Shown: positions 1 to 5,462 of the stretch, one piece after another | Layout of the letters: every line of letters starts with the position of its first letter | Position numbering within the stretch: the first letter of the stretch is position 1 | From: Campylobacteraceae bacterium | GTDB lineage: Bacteria > Campylobacterota > Campylobacteria > Campylobacterales > Sulfurovaceae | Direction of reading: 5' to 3' | Assembly: GCA_027030605.1 (NCBI GenBank) | Contig: JALVEV010000018.1 | Coordinates: 1-5,462 of the forward strand | Length of the DNA: 5,462 bases | The notes under the pieces: model-generated | Told to the model about the DNA's origin: nothing | What the model saw: only the letters and a program-made list of their open reading frames with translations | Databases searched by the model: none | Translations under genes and position numbers: made by a program

Positions 1-753
1 GTTGTCCACATTCATGAGATAAACAGTAATGGAACTGTAGGAAAAGAAATTAAAAATTACGATTGGAGTAGTGGTTGGACAACAGCAGAGTTCTATGAAG
101 TCAATAAAAAAACCTACCTTTTCTTATTGAAAGAAAGTACAGGAGTTGTCCACATTCATGAGATAAACAGTAATGGAACTGTAGGAAGAGAAGTTAAAAA
201 GTATGATTGGACTAGTGGTTGGACAACAGCAGAGTTCTATGAAGTTAATAATAAAACCTACCTTTTCTTATTGAAAGAAAGTACAGGAGTTGTCCACATT
301 CATGAGATAAACAGTAATGGAACTGTAGGAAAAGAAATTAAAAATTACGATTGGACTAGTGGTTGGACAACAGCAGAGTTCTATGAAGTCAATAAAAAAA
401 CCTACCTTTTCTTATTGAAAGAAAGTACAGGAGTTGTCCACATTCATGAGATAAACAGTAATGGAACTGTAGGAAGAGAAATTAAAAATTACGATTGGAC
501 TAGTGGTTGGAACAGAGCAACATTTTTTGAACTCAATAAGAAAACCTATCTTCTTCTTTTAAAAACAAGTAGTGGAAAAATTCATATGCATGAAATTAAT
601 GATGATGGAACTGTAGGACGTTATATTGATTCACGTGATTGGTCAAGTGGCTGGTCAATAGCAGTATATTATAATATTGGAAATCAGCCTTATATGTTCT
701 TCTTAAAAAGGAGTAATGGAACTGTAGATATTCATAAACTTCATCATGAACGT
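1..753 (+). repeat. In-frame 144-bp tandem repeats encoding 48-residue units
   Basis: The same block starts at 1, 145, 289 and 433, exactly 144 bp apart. In codon phase the units are 1-129 (partial), 130-273, 274-417, 418-561, a diverged unit at 562-705 and a partial one at 706-753. By eye, the copies starting at 1 and 289 differ by one base (agt/act in the DW(S/T)SGW motif). The copy at 145 differs from the copy at 289 at about six positions. The copy at 433 matches only in its first half. The period is a multiple of three, so gain or loss of units keeps the frame. The array continues beyond the left edge. Confidence 0.95.
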
Positions 754-1332
754 ATGGTAGACTATGAGAGTGTTAAAGAGAATTTAAAATATGGTGATAT
801 TGTACTTTTCTCGGGAGATGATCCACAAAGTAATTTTCTTCAAATTCCTGTTGGGGAATGGTCTCATGTTGGAATAGTTTATTCAGAGGCAACAACACAT
901 AAAGATGTACAACTACTAGAATCTATACCTTCTACAGGGGTTCATCTCATTAATTTAGGAGAGAAAATTAAAAACTATAATGGAAGAGTAAGTATTAGAC
1001 ATCTTAATATTTATCGAACTTCTATAATGAAAAAAGATTTAGAGCATTTTTATGAAGAGGTAAAAAACCGTAAATATGAAAAAGATTTAAGGGAATTAGC
1101 GAATGCAACTATAGATTATGGAGACAAGTATGGTACCACTTTAAATAAAGAAGATTTATCTCAATTCTTCTGTAGCGAATTAGTTGCAGAAGCATATCAA
1201 CGTTTAGGTCTCTTAAGTAATAATGATTATCTTCATCCTTCAAATGAGTATTTACCTAAAGATTTTGCAGATATTAATATAAAATTACTTAAAGGAGAAC
1301 TTTTACCTGAGGTTACTATTAAGTATGTATAA
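1..1332 (+). CDS. Repeat protein with C-terminal permuted papain-like (YiiX-type) hydrolase domain, 5' partial
   Basis: The frame is open from base 1, so the start codon lies left of the window; 443 residues are visible before TAA. Residues 1-235 are 48-residue repeats, each with DW(S/T)SGW, a TYLFLL-like strand and HIHEIN..GTVG. A partial repeat ending HKLHHER follows (about 236-251). The regular strand-turn pattern and paired Trp suggest beta-propeller blades of tachylectin-like type; this is inference. Residues 252-443 carry GDIVLF (265-270), WSHVGIV with His289, LLES with Glu307, and FFCSEL with Cys391. His before Cys is the circularly permuted order of YiiX/YaeF-type NlpC/P60 relatives, which are amidases, peptidases or acyl-transfer enzymes acting on peptide or lipid-like substrates. 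All three expected active-site residues are present, so the domain is probably active. Substrate, cellular location and signal peptide cannot be judged. The gene converges on infA and looks accessory. Confidence 0.85.
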   Translation, partial: VVHIHEINSNGTVGKEIKNYDWSSGWTTAEFYEVNKKTYLFLLKESTGVVHIHEINSNGTVGREVKKYDWTSGWTTAEFYEVNNKTYLFLLKESTGVVHIHEINSNGTVGKEIKNYDWTSGWTTAEFYEVNKKTYLFLLKESTGVVHIHEINSNGTVGREIKNYDWTSGWNRATFFELNKKTYLLLLKTSSGKIHMHEINDDGTVGRYIDSRDWSSGWSIAVYYNIGNQPYMFFLKRSNGTVDIHKLHHERMVDYESVKENLKYGDIVLFSGDDPQSNFLQIPVGEWSHVGIVYSEATTHKDVQLLESIPSTGVHLINLGEKIKNYNGRVSIRHLNIYRTSIMKKDLEHFYEEVKNRKYEKDLRELANATIDYGDKYGTTLNKEDLSQFFCSELVAEAYQRLGLLSNNDYLHPSNEYLPKDFADINIKLLKGELLPEVTIKYV

Positions 1333-1355
1333 ATTAAAAAGGCATCTTTCAGCAT

Positions 1356-1384
1356 TTGATAGAGAGTTCAAAAAATAATATAAT
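1356..1384 (+). promoter_or_regulatory. Possible sigma70-type promoter in the convergent intergenic region
   Basis: TTGATA at 1356-1361 (5 of 6 to the -35 consensus) is followed by exactly 17 bases and then a perfect TATAAT at 1379-1384. The predicted start is near 1391. No gene begins downstream on this strand before the antisense side of infA. The region is very AT-rich, so a chance match is a real possibility. Confidence 0.35.
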
Positions 1385-1394
1385 ATAAAAATTT

Positions 1395-1404
1395 AGAGGA
1401 GGAA
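1395..1404 (+). promoter_or_regulatory. Orphan Shine-Dalgarno-like sequence
   Basis: AGAGGAGGAA reads as a strong ribosome binding site on the plus strand, but no ATG, GTG or TTG lies at a normal distance. An ATT at 1415 would give only seven codons, and a GTG at 1440 is too far away and gives only 11 codons. It may be left over from a lost gene or be part of a small RNA. Confidence 0.3.
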
Positions 1405-1435
1405 AGAAAAGAACATTTTAATCTTTTCAAGAAGC

Positions 1436-1463
1436 TAAGGTGTTATCAAAAGAGAACACCTTA
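1436..1463. terminator. Hairpin between convergent genes, possible bidirectional terminator
   Basis: A perfect 9-bp inverted repeat pairs 1436-1444 (TAAGGTGTT) with 1455-1463 (AACACCTTA) across a 10-base loop. It lies between the stop of the repeat gene (1332) and the stop of infA (1480), where a shared terminator is expected. Neither side has a clear T-run; the minus-strand side reads GCTTCTTG. Intrinsic termination would therefore be weak, and the hairpin may instead act as a 3'-end stabiliser. Confidence 0.5.
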
Positions 1464-1467
1464 AAGA

Positions 1468-1491
1468 AGATATAAACCCCTATTTATATCT
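1468..1491 (-). terminator. AT-rich hairpin spanning the infA stop codon
   Basis: A perfect 9-bp inverted repeat pairs 1468-1476 with 1483-1491 around the 6-base loop CCCCTA (plus strand). On the infA mRNA it includes the last codons, with the TAG stop at the edge of the loop. TCTTT follows, and then the 1436-1463 hairpin. The stem is almost all A-T pairs, so it is weak. It could be part of a two-hairpin 3' end or chance in AT-rich DNA. Confidence 0.3.
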
Positions 1492-1698
1492 AAAAGTAAT
1501 ACGCCCTTTATCAAGGCTGTATGGAGTAAGTTCTACCTTTACCGTATCACCTGGTAAGATTTTAATGTAGTGCATTCTCATTTTTCCTGCAATGTGACAT
1601 AACACAACATGTCCATTGTCAAGTTCAACTCTAAATGTTGCATTTGGTAGTGCTTCTACAACTTTGCCATCAATCTCTATTACATCATCTTTAGCCAT
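1480..1698 (-). CDS. infA: Translation initiation factor IF-1
   Basis: This 72-residue protein has the normal length for bacterial IF-1. It is a single OB-fold domain that binds the 30S A site and works with IF-2 and IF-3 in start-site selection. It begins MAKDDVIEIDGKVVE, and the core contains ATFRVELDNGH, HIAGKMRMHYIKILPGD, the TPYSLDKGRI segment and a basic FRYK end, all typical of the family. The ATG at 1698 has a good SD, AAGGAG, on the minus strand at 1704-1709. The gene lies 47 nt downstream of map, the longest gap in this cluster, and I see no convincing promoter in that gap, so read-through from secY-map is likely. The stop is TAG. No rpmJ follows; the next gene is convergent. Confidence 0.98.
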   Translation of the reverse strand: MAKDDVIEIDGKVVEALPNATFRVELDNGHVVLCHIAGKMRMHYIKILPGDTVKVELTPYSLDKGRITFRYK

Positions 1699-1745
1699 CT
1701 ATTCTCCTTTGAATGAATATGTTTCTGTTTTTACTCTTCTATTGT

Positions 1746-2519
1746 TTATAAATCGTGTGTCGGTTCAGCATTGGTTAAAATCACCGCTTTACCATTGACA
1801 ATCGCTACGGTATGCTCATAGTGAGAGGAGCGAAGTCCATCTTGACTCACTACCGACCATTTGTCTTCTAAAATGACAGGTTCGTCACTCTTTTGACAAA
1901 TCATCGGTTCTAAACAAAATACCATACCATTTTTAATCTTTGGACCTTGATTTGGTTTACCATCTACATAGTTCGGAATATTTGGTTCCTCATGAGGTTT
2001 TTTACCAATACCATGACCACAAAAGTCTCTTAATGGCACATAGCCACGCTCTCTAATGAAGGTCTCTAAAAGATGAGAAAGCTCTTTAAATCGCATTCCC
2101 ACTCTAATGTTCTCAATTGCATAATAGAGTGCATCTTTAGAACAGGAAATAAGCTCTTCATCCTCTTTAGAAATCTCACCAATAGGCATGGTTATAGCAG
2201 CATCACCAAAATAGCCATCTAATTTAGTCCCTAAATCCAAGCCTAAGATGTCACCATTTTGTACTTTATAATCTGTGGGAACCCCATGAATACAAACTTC
2301 ATTAAGAGAGGTACATACAGAAGCTGGAAAGCCATAGAGACCTTTAAAAGAGGGAACTGCTCCATGTTCACGAATAAACGCTTCACCCATGGTATCAATC
2401 TCTTTTAAGGTCATTCCAACAGTAACATTTTCTTGGAGGTGTTTAAGTGTTTTACCAACAATCTCACCAGCTTTTGCAAGTTTGGTGAGTTCGTTTGGTT
2501 TTCGAAGTGCAATAGCCAT
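1746..2519 (-). CDS. map: Type I methionine aminopeptidase
   Basis: This 257-residue cytosolic metalloenzyme removes the N-terminal Met from new proteins after deformylation when the second residue is small. The pita-bread-fold active site is complete: His78 in EVCIHGVP, metal ligands Asp95 (LGLDLGT) and Asp106 (YFGDAAIT), His169 in FCGHGIGKKPHEEPN, His176, Glu204 in FCLEPM and Glu235 in SSHYEHTVAI. There is no N-terminal zinc-finger extension, so it is the short form (MetAP type Ia). The ATG shares its A with the end of the secY stop (TAATG, a 1-nt overlap), and the upstream SD is weak (AGGT), so translation probably depends on coupling to secY. The secY-map-infA order without adk fits Campylobacterota. 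Confidence 0.98.
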   Translation of the reverse strand: MAIALRKPNELTKLAKAGEIVGKTLKHLQENVTVGMTLKEIDTMGEAFIREHGAVPSFKGLYGFPASVCTSLNEVCIHGVPTDYKVQNGDILGLDLGTKLDGYFGDAAITMPIGEISKEDEELISCSKDALYYAIENIRVGMRFKELSHLLETFIRERGYVPLRDFCGHGIGKKPHEEPNIPNYVDGKPNQGPKIKNGMVFCLEPMICQKSDEPVILEDKWSVVSQDGLRSSHYEHTVAIVNGKAVILTNAEPTHDL

Positions 2520-3760
2520 TATAGACCTACTGCACCTAAAGTTTCATATTTGTTCATGTAGATTTGTGCTTCAATTTTTCTCATTGTATCAAGGGCAACT
2601 TGAACAATAATAAGAACCGAAACCCCACCAAAGTAGAATGCTGCTCCCATTGTATTAATTAATAAAAATGGAACAGTAGAGATAATAGCTAAGTAGAATG
2701 CACCTGCACCAGTTAATCTACTTGCAACCTCATTAATAAACTCTTTGGTATGCTCTCCTGGACGAACACCTGGAATAAATCCACCTTGACGTTTTAAGTT
2801 GTCTGCAATATCTTTGGCATTAAATGCAATAGATGCATAGAAGAAAGCAAAGAAAACAACTAAAATAAAAGTAGCAATGTTAAATCCTATACCACCTGGA
2901 GCCAATGCATCTGCAATCGCTTTAGCAATACTGTTATCTGTATGACCTAAAAGAGTAATAGGAAACATCAAAACAGCTGAAGCAAAAATTGGAGGAATAA
3001 CTCCTGCAAGGTTCACTTTAATTGGAATGTAGTTCATCACTCGCTTATCTTGATTTTGCATAATTGTCTTTCTTGAATAAGAGATAGGAACCCTACGCTC
3101 TCCAAGTTCAACATAGATAATAACAAAAATAGTTACTAAAATAATCGCTAATATTGCAAGAACGGTAATAAATGACAATGCACCTGTATTAACCGAAGTC
3201 ATTGTATTTGAAATAGCCGCAGGAATTCCTGAAACAATACCAGCAAAAATGATAAGTGAGATACCATTACCAATACCACTCTGTGTAATACGCTCACCAA
3301 TCCACATAAGCAACATTGTACCAGTTAACATAGAGACTGTTGTAATAATGGTAAATGTAATTGGATCCATAAGTACTGCACCTGTCATATTTTGAAGTCC
3401 TACAGAGACACCAAATGCTTGAACAAGAGTAATTACAATGGTTGCATAACGAATGATTTGCATATATTTCTGCATTCCATCACGCTCTTTTTTCATCTGA
3501 CCAATATTTGGGAAAGTTGCAGCAAGAAGTTCCATTACAATAGAGGCTGTAATGTAAGGCATAATTCCTAGTGAAATAATTGAAAATCGTTGAATGGCTC
3601 CACCTGAAAATAGGTTCGCCATTCCACCAACGCCAGTTCCATCAAAAAATGATGCAATGACGGCAGTGTCAACACCAGGAACTGGTACGTATGCTAAAAC
3701 TCTGTAGGCAAATAGAAATCCAAAAGTAATCAGTATTTTCTGAGTTAAAGCATTACTCAT
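2519..3760 (-). CDS. secY: Preprotein translocase channel subunit SecY
   Basis: At 413 residues this is a full-length, slightly short SecY, the ten-helix inner-membrane channel that works with SecE, SecG and SecA to export and insert proteins. Visible hydrophobic segments lie at about 8-25, 63-82, 104-123, 135-155, 166-184, 196-217, 250-272, 293-313, 351-368 and 376-392. The plug region MANLFSGGAIQRFSI precedes helix 2b (SLGIMPYITASIVMELL). The cytoplasmic loops carry GERRVPISYSRK and RQGGFIPGVRPGEHT, the latter being the SecA/ribosome-contacting C5 loop. The start at 3760 lies 2 nt after the rplO stop. An in-frame stop just upstream excludes a longer protein, and the SD is poor, so re-initiation after rplO is likely. 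Read-through from the ribosomal genes ties translocon supply to ribosome synthesis. Confidence 0.98.
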   Translation of the reverse strand: MSNALTQKILITFGFLFAYRVLAYVPVPGVDTAVIASFFDGTGVGGMANLFSGGAIQRFSIISLGIMPYITASIVMELLAATFPNIGQMKKERDGMQKYMQIIRYATIVITLVQAFGVSVGLQNMTGAVLMDPITFTIITTVSMLTGTMLLMWIGERITQSGIGNGISLIIFAGIVSGIPAAISNTMTSVNTGALSFITVLAILAIILVTIFVIIYVELGERRVPISYSRKTIMQNQDKRVMNYIPIKVNLAGVIPPIFASAVLMFPITLLGHTDNSIAKAIADALAPGGIGFNIATFILVVFFAFFYASIAFNAKDIADNLKRQGGFIPGVRPGEHTKEFINEVASRLTGAGAFYLAIISTVPFLLINTMGAAFYFGGVSVLIIVQVALDTMRKIEAQIYMNKYETLGAVGL

Positions 3761-3762
3761 GG

Positions 3763-4161
3763 TTAGTTACCACTCGTTGTAACAGCTTCATCTTTAATTT
3801 TAGCTGCTAAATCTTTTGCAGTAGCACCAATAAGTTTTACTTTTGTTACAGATTTTTTAAGTTTATATACAGACTTAATTGTCTCTAGTGTAATCTCATC
3901 AAGCTCTGCAATAGCTTTGTTCTTTTCAACATTAATTGAGTGAGGTTTAAGTACTCTTGAAGAGAAACCAATTTTTGGTAATCTTCTGTAGAGTGGCATT
4001 TGACCACCTTCAAAACCTCTTTTTTCCGAGTAACCAGTTCTTGATTTCTGACCTTTGTTACCACGTCCAGCTGTTTTACCATTTCCTGAACCTTGACCAC
4101 GACCAACACGTTTTCTATTACGTGTTGAACCTGGAGCTGGTTGTAAATTATGTAAACCCAT
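3763..4161 (-). CDS. rplO: 50S ribosomal protein L15
   Basis: The 132-residue L15 begins MGLHNLQPAPGS. It binds 23S rRNA late in 50S assembly. The glycine- and basic-rich N-terminal tail (RVGRGQGSGNGKTAGRGNKG) threads into rRNA, followed by RGFEGGQMPLYRRLPKIGF and a C-terminal segment with KVKLIGATAKDLAAKIKDE. The protein is about 12 residues shorter than in E. coli, mainly at the C terminus; I recall this as common in Campylobacterota. I chose the ATG at 4161 over an upstream in-frame ATG at 4200. It has an SD (AAGGGAG) at the right distance, its N terminus aligns with the family, and the longer form would overlap the end of rpsE. It lies directly after rpsE with no rpmD between. Confidence 0.97.
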   Translation of the reverse strand: MGLHNLQPAPGSTRNRKRVGRGQGSGNGKTAGRGNKGQKSRTGYSEKRGFEGGQMPLYRRLPKIGFSSRVLKPHSINVEKNKAIAELDEITLETIKSVYKLKKSVTKVKLIGATAKDLAAKIKDEAVTTSGN

Positions 4162-4166
4162 ATCTA

Positions 4167-4173
4167 CTCCCTT
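4167..4173 (-). promoter_or_regulatory. Ribosome binding site that decides the rplO start
   Basis: On the minus strand the rpsE stop reads into the SD as TAAGGGAG, followed by TAGAT and the ATG at 4161. This supports the shorter L15 start and suggests coupling between rpsE termination and rplO initiation. Confidence 0.8.
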
Positions 4174-4621
4174 ATGCTTTAATTCTTGTAAGTGCATCAA
4201 CAGTAGCTCTTACAAGGTTATTCGGGTTGTTTGAACCCAATGATTTTGCAATAACATCTTGAATACCTGCAAGTTCAAGTACTGGTCTCATCGCACCACC
4301 TGCGATTGTCCCTGTACCCTCACTAGCTGGTCTTAAGATAATACGACTTGCTCCTGTTTTTTGTTGAACATCATGAGCAATGGTTGTACCCTTAATATTA
4401 ACTTTTACAAGAGATTTGAAAGCGTCATCAACTGCTTTTTTAATAGCATCTGGAACCTCTTTGGCTTTACCTGTACCGTAACCAATAGTACCATTTTTGT
4501 CACCAATTACAACAAGAGCAGTAAATCTAAAACGTCTACCACCCTTTACAACTTTAGTAACACGACCAATGTTTACGATTTTCTCTTCAAATTTTTCTCT
4601 ATCGATATTTTCTGCTAACAT
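4172..4621 (-). CDS. rpsE: 30S ribosomal protein S5
   Basis: This is a 149-residue S5, shorter than the 167 residues in E. coli but complete in both domains. The N-terminal dsRNA-binding-like domain runs EKIVNIGRVTKVVKGGRR (about 13-30) to GYGTGKAKEVPDAIKKA. The C-terminal domain runs from about 79 (TIAHDVQQKTGASRI) through LRPASEGTGTIAGGAMRP to NNLVRATVDAL. S5 acts in decoding accuracy near the mRNA entry channel. The loop VTKVVKGGRR, where spectinomycin-resistance changes map in other bacteria, looks wild-type. The ATG at 4621 lies 11 nt after the rplR stop, with SD AAGGAGA overlapping that stop (TAAGGAG). A nearby ATG at 4623-4625 is in another frame. Confidence 0.98.
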   Translation of the reverse strand: MLAENIDREKFEEKIVNIGRVTKVVKGGRRFRFTALVVIGDKNGTIGYGTGKAKEVPDAIKKAVDDAFKSLVKVNIKGTTIAHDVQQKTGASRIILRPASEGTGTIAGGAMRPVLELAGIQDVIAKSLGSNNPNNLVRATVDALTRIKA

Positions 4622-4632
4622 TCATCTTCTCC

Positions 4633-4989
4633 TTAAAACTTAATTCCAGCTTCTCTAAGAGCGTCTGCAAATGCCGCAACAACACCATGATAGAGGTAAC
4701 CATTTCTATCGAAAACAACTGTTTCAATATTTTTAGCTTTAAGAGCATCTGCCATTGCCACAGCTACTTTCTTAGCATCTTCTCTGTTTGCTTTTAGTCC
4801 CATTTTACGACCATCAGCTGCTGCTAGAGTTACTCCTGCAACATCATCAATAGCTTGAGCATAAACGTGTCTATTTGATTTAAAGATAGATACTCTTGGA
4901 AGAGACTCTGTTCCAGAAATCTTACCTCTTACTCTTCGCTTACGCTGAATTCTAAGTTTATTTTTTCTTTTTTGAATACTTTTTAACAT
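4633..4989 (-). CDS. rplR: 50S ribosomal protein L18
   Basis: At 118 residues it has the usual bacterial length. L18 binds 5S rRNA together with L5 and L25 and helps anchor the central protuberance to the 50S subunit. The N terminus is very basic (KSIQKRKNKLRIQRKRRVRGK), followed by the family motifs LPRVSIFKSNRHVYAQAIDD, a central helix with REDAKKVAVAMADALK, VVFDRNGYLYHG and the terminal ADALREAGIKF. The ATG at 4989 lies 12 nt downstream of the rplF stop, with SD AGGAG in that spacer, and is followed 11 nt after its stop by rpsE. No internal promoter is visible. Confidence 0.98.
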   Translation of the reverse strand: MLKSIQKRKNKLRIQRKRRVRGKISGTESLPRVSIFKSNRHVYAQAIDDVAGVTLAAADGRKMGLKANREDAKKVAVAMADALKAKNIETVVFDRNGYLYHGVVAAFADALREAGIKF

Positions 4990-5001
4990 CTTATGCTCCT
5001 A

Positions 5002-5462
5002 TTAACTTGCTGATTTTCCAGCTTTTCTGATAATAACTTCATCAGTATACTTAACACCTTTACCTTTGTAAGGCTCTGGTGGTCTAAAGCTTCTAATCTC
5101 AGCAGCAACTTGACCAATAGTCTGTTTATCAGTACCCTTAATATGAATAAGGTTCTTCTCTACAGTAATCTCTACACCCTCTGGAATCGGGAAATCGATT
5201 GGATGAGAGAAACCAAGTTGTAGGTTAAGTGTCTTACCTTGAACAGCAGCTCTGTAACCAACACCATTAATCTCTAAAGATTTTTGGAAACCTTTATCAA
5301 GTCCCTCAATAATGTTAGCAAACAATGCTCTATAAGTTCCCCAGAAAGCTGCACTCTCTTTAGCCTCACCTACTTTTGAAAATGTTACTTCATTTCCATC
5401 AATAGAGATTCCAACTCTACCATGAGTTTCAAGTCTTTTTTCTAAGTTACCTTTTTTAGCAA
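5002..5462 (-). CDS. rplF: 50S ribosomal protein L6, 5' partial
   Basis: The reading frame stays open to the right edge, giving 152 residues plus stop. The missing N terminus is probably about 25 residues, judged from the family length of about 177. L6 lies at the base of the L7/L12 stalk near the factor-binding site. Visible motifs are GTYRALFANIIEG, the INGVGYRA turn, LQLGFSHPIDFPIP and, near the C terminus, IGQVAAEIRSFRPPEPYKGKGVKYTDE, the L6 signature. The C terminus is IIRKAGKSAS. A TTG at 5323-5325 encodes the Leu of YRALFAN and is not the start, because clear L6 sequence (NLEKRLETHGRVGISIDGNEV) continues upstream of it. rplR follows after 12 nt. In related genomes rpsH lies upstream. 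Confidence 0.97.
   Translation of the reverse strand, partial: AKKGNLEKRLETHGRVGISIDGNEVTFSKVGEAKESAAFWGTYRALFANIIEGLDKGFQKSLEINGVGYRAAVQGKTLNLQLGFSHPIDFPIPEGVEITVEKNLIHIKGTDKQTIGQVAAEIRSFRPPEPYKGKGVKYTDEVIIRKAGKSAS

Noticed and set aside
1..753. CRISPR array or non-coding satellite
   Set aside because: The units are directly adjacent, 144 bp, in frame and encode a regular peptide repeat, with no spacer structure.
127..1332. TTG at 127 as the start of the repeat gene
   Set aside because: The frame is open and encodes the same repeat unit upstream to base 1. TTG at 127 encodes a Leu in the conserved TYLFLL strand, and equivalent TTGs recur in later units.
1440..1475. 11-codon plus-strand ORF from a GTG at 1440
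   Set aside because: The start lies inside the hairpin and about 38 nt from the SD-like sequence, too far for normal initiation.
1699..1745. Separate promoter for infA in the map-infA gap
   Set aside because: No convincing -10/-35 pair on the minus strand; only the SD is clear.
3763..4200. Longer L15 starting at 4200 (MMHLQELKHKG...)
   Set aside because: It would add 13 residues unlike L15 and overlap rpsE. The ATG at 4161 has an SD and the family N terminus.
1616..4618. Plus-strand open frames at 1616-1798, 2389-2610, 3957-4262 and 4361-4618, and a minus-strand frame at 3885-4109
   Set aside because: They lie opposite or inside well-identified ribosomal, map, secY and infA genes and show no recognisable protein features.
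5002..5325. L6 starting at a TTG at 5325
   Set aside because: Clear L6 sequence continues upstream to the window edge, so this TTG is an internal Leu codon.

Overview
The window looks like a piece of a low-GC Campylobacterota (former Epsilonproteobacteria) chromosome. The evidence is the minus-strand gene order rplF-rplR-rpsE-rplO-secY-map-infA. There is no rpmD (L30) between rpsE and rplO, and no adk between secY and map. The protein sequences, especially SecY, the short L15 and IF-1, also read as Campylobacterota. I cannot name a genus.

Layout: positions 1480-5462 (minus strand) hold the distal part of the spc ribosomal-protein operon. From upstream to downstream it contains rplF (5' end beyond the right edge), rplR, rpsE, rplO, secY, map and infA. 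Spacing runs from a 1-nt overlap (secY/map) to 12 nt, except for 47 nt between map and infA. Several Shine-Dalgarno sequences are built into or directly follow the preceding stop codon, so the cluster reads as one translationally coupled transcript. It makes 50S proteins L6, L18 and L15, 30S protein S5, the SecY translocon channel, type I methionine aminopeptidase and initiation factor IF-1.

Positions 1-1332 (plus strand, convergent with infA) hold the 3' part of an accessory gene whose start lies left of the window. It encodes near-identical 48-residue (144-bp) tandem repeats with a DW(S/T)SGW motif, probably beta-propeller-like blades. They are followed by a C-terminal domain with the order of motifs seen in permuted papain-like (YiiX / NlpC-P60 superfamily) cysteine hydrolases: GDIVLF, WSHVGIV, LLES, FFCSEL. 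This is the unusual part of the window.

Positions 1333-1479 are a 147-bp convergent intergenic region. It holds a perfect 9-bp hairpin, a second AT-rich hairpin over the infA stop codon, and a plus-strand near-consensus promoter followed by an SD-like AGAGGAGG with no convincing reading frame. That makes it either a small-RNA candidate or the remnant 5' region of a lost gene. rpmJ and rpsM, which usually follow infA in related genomes, do not follow it here.
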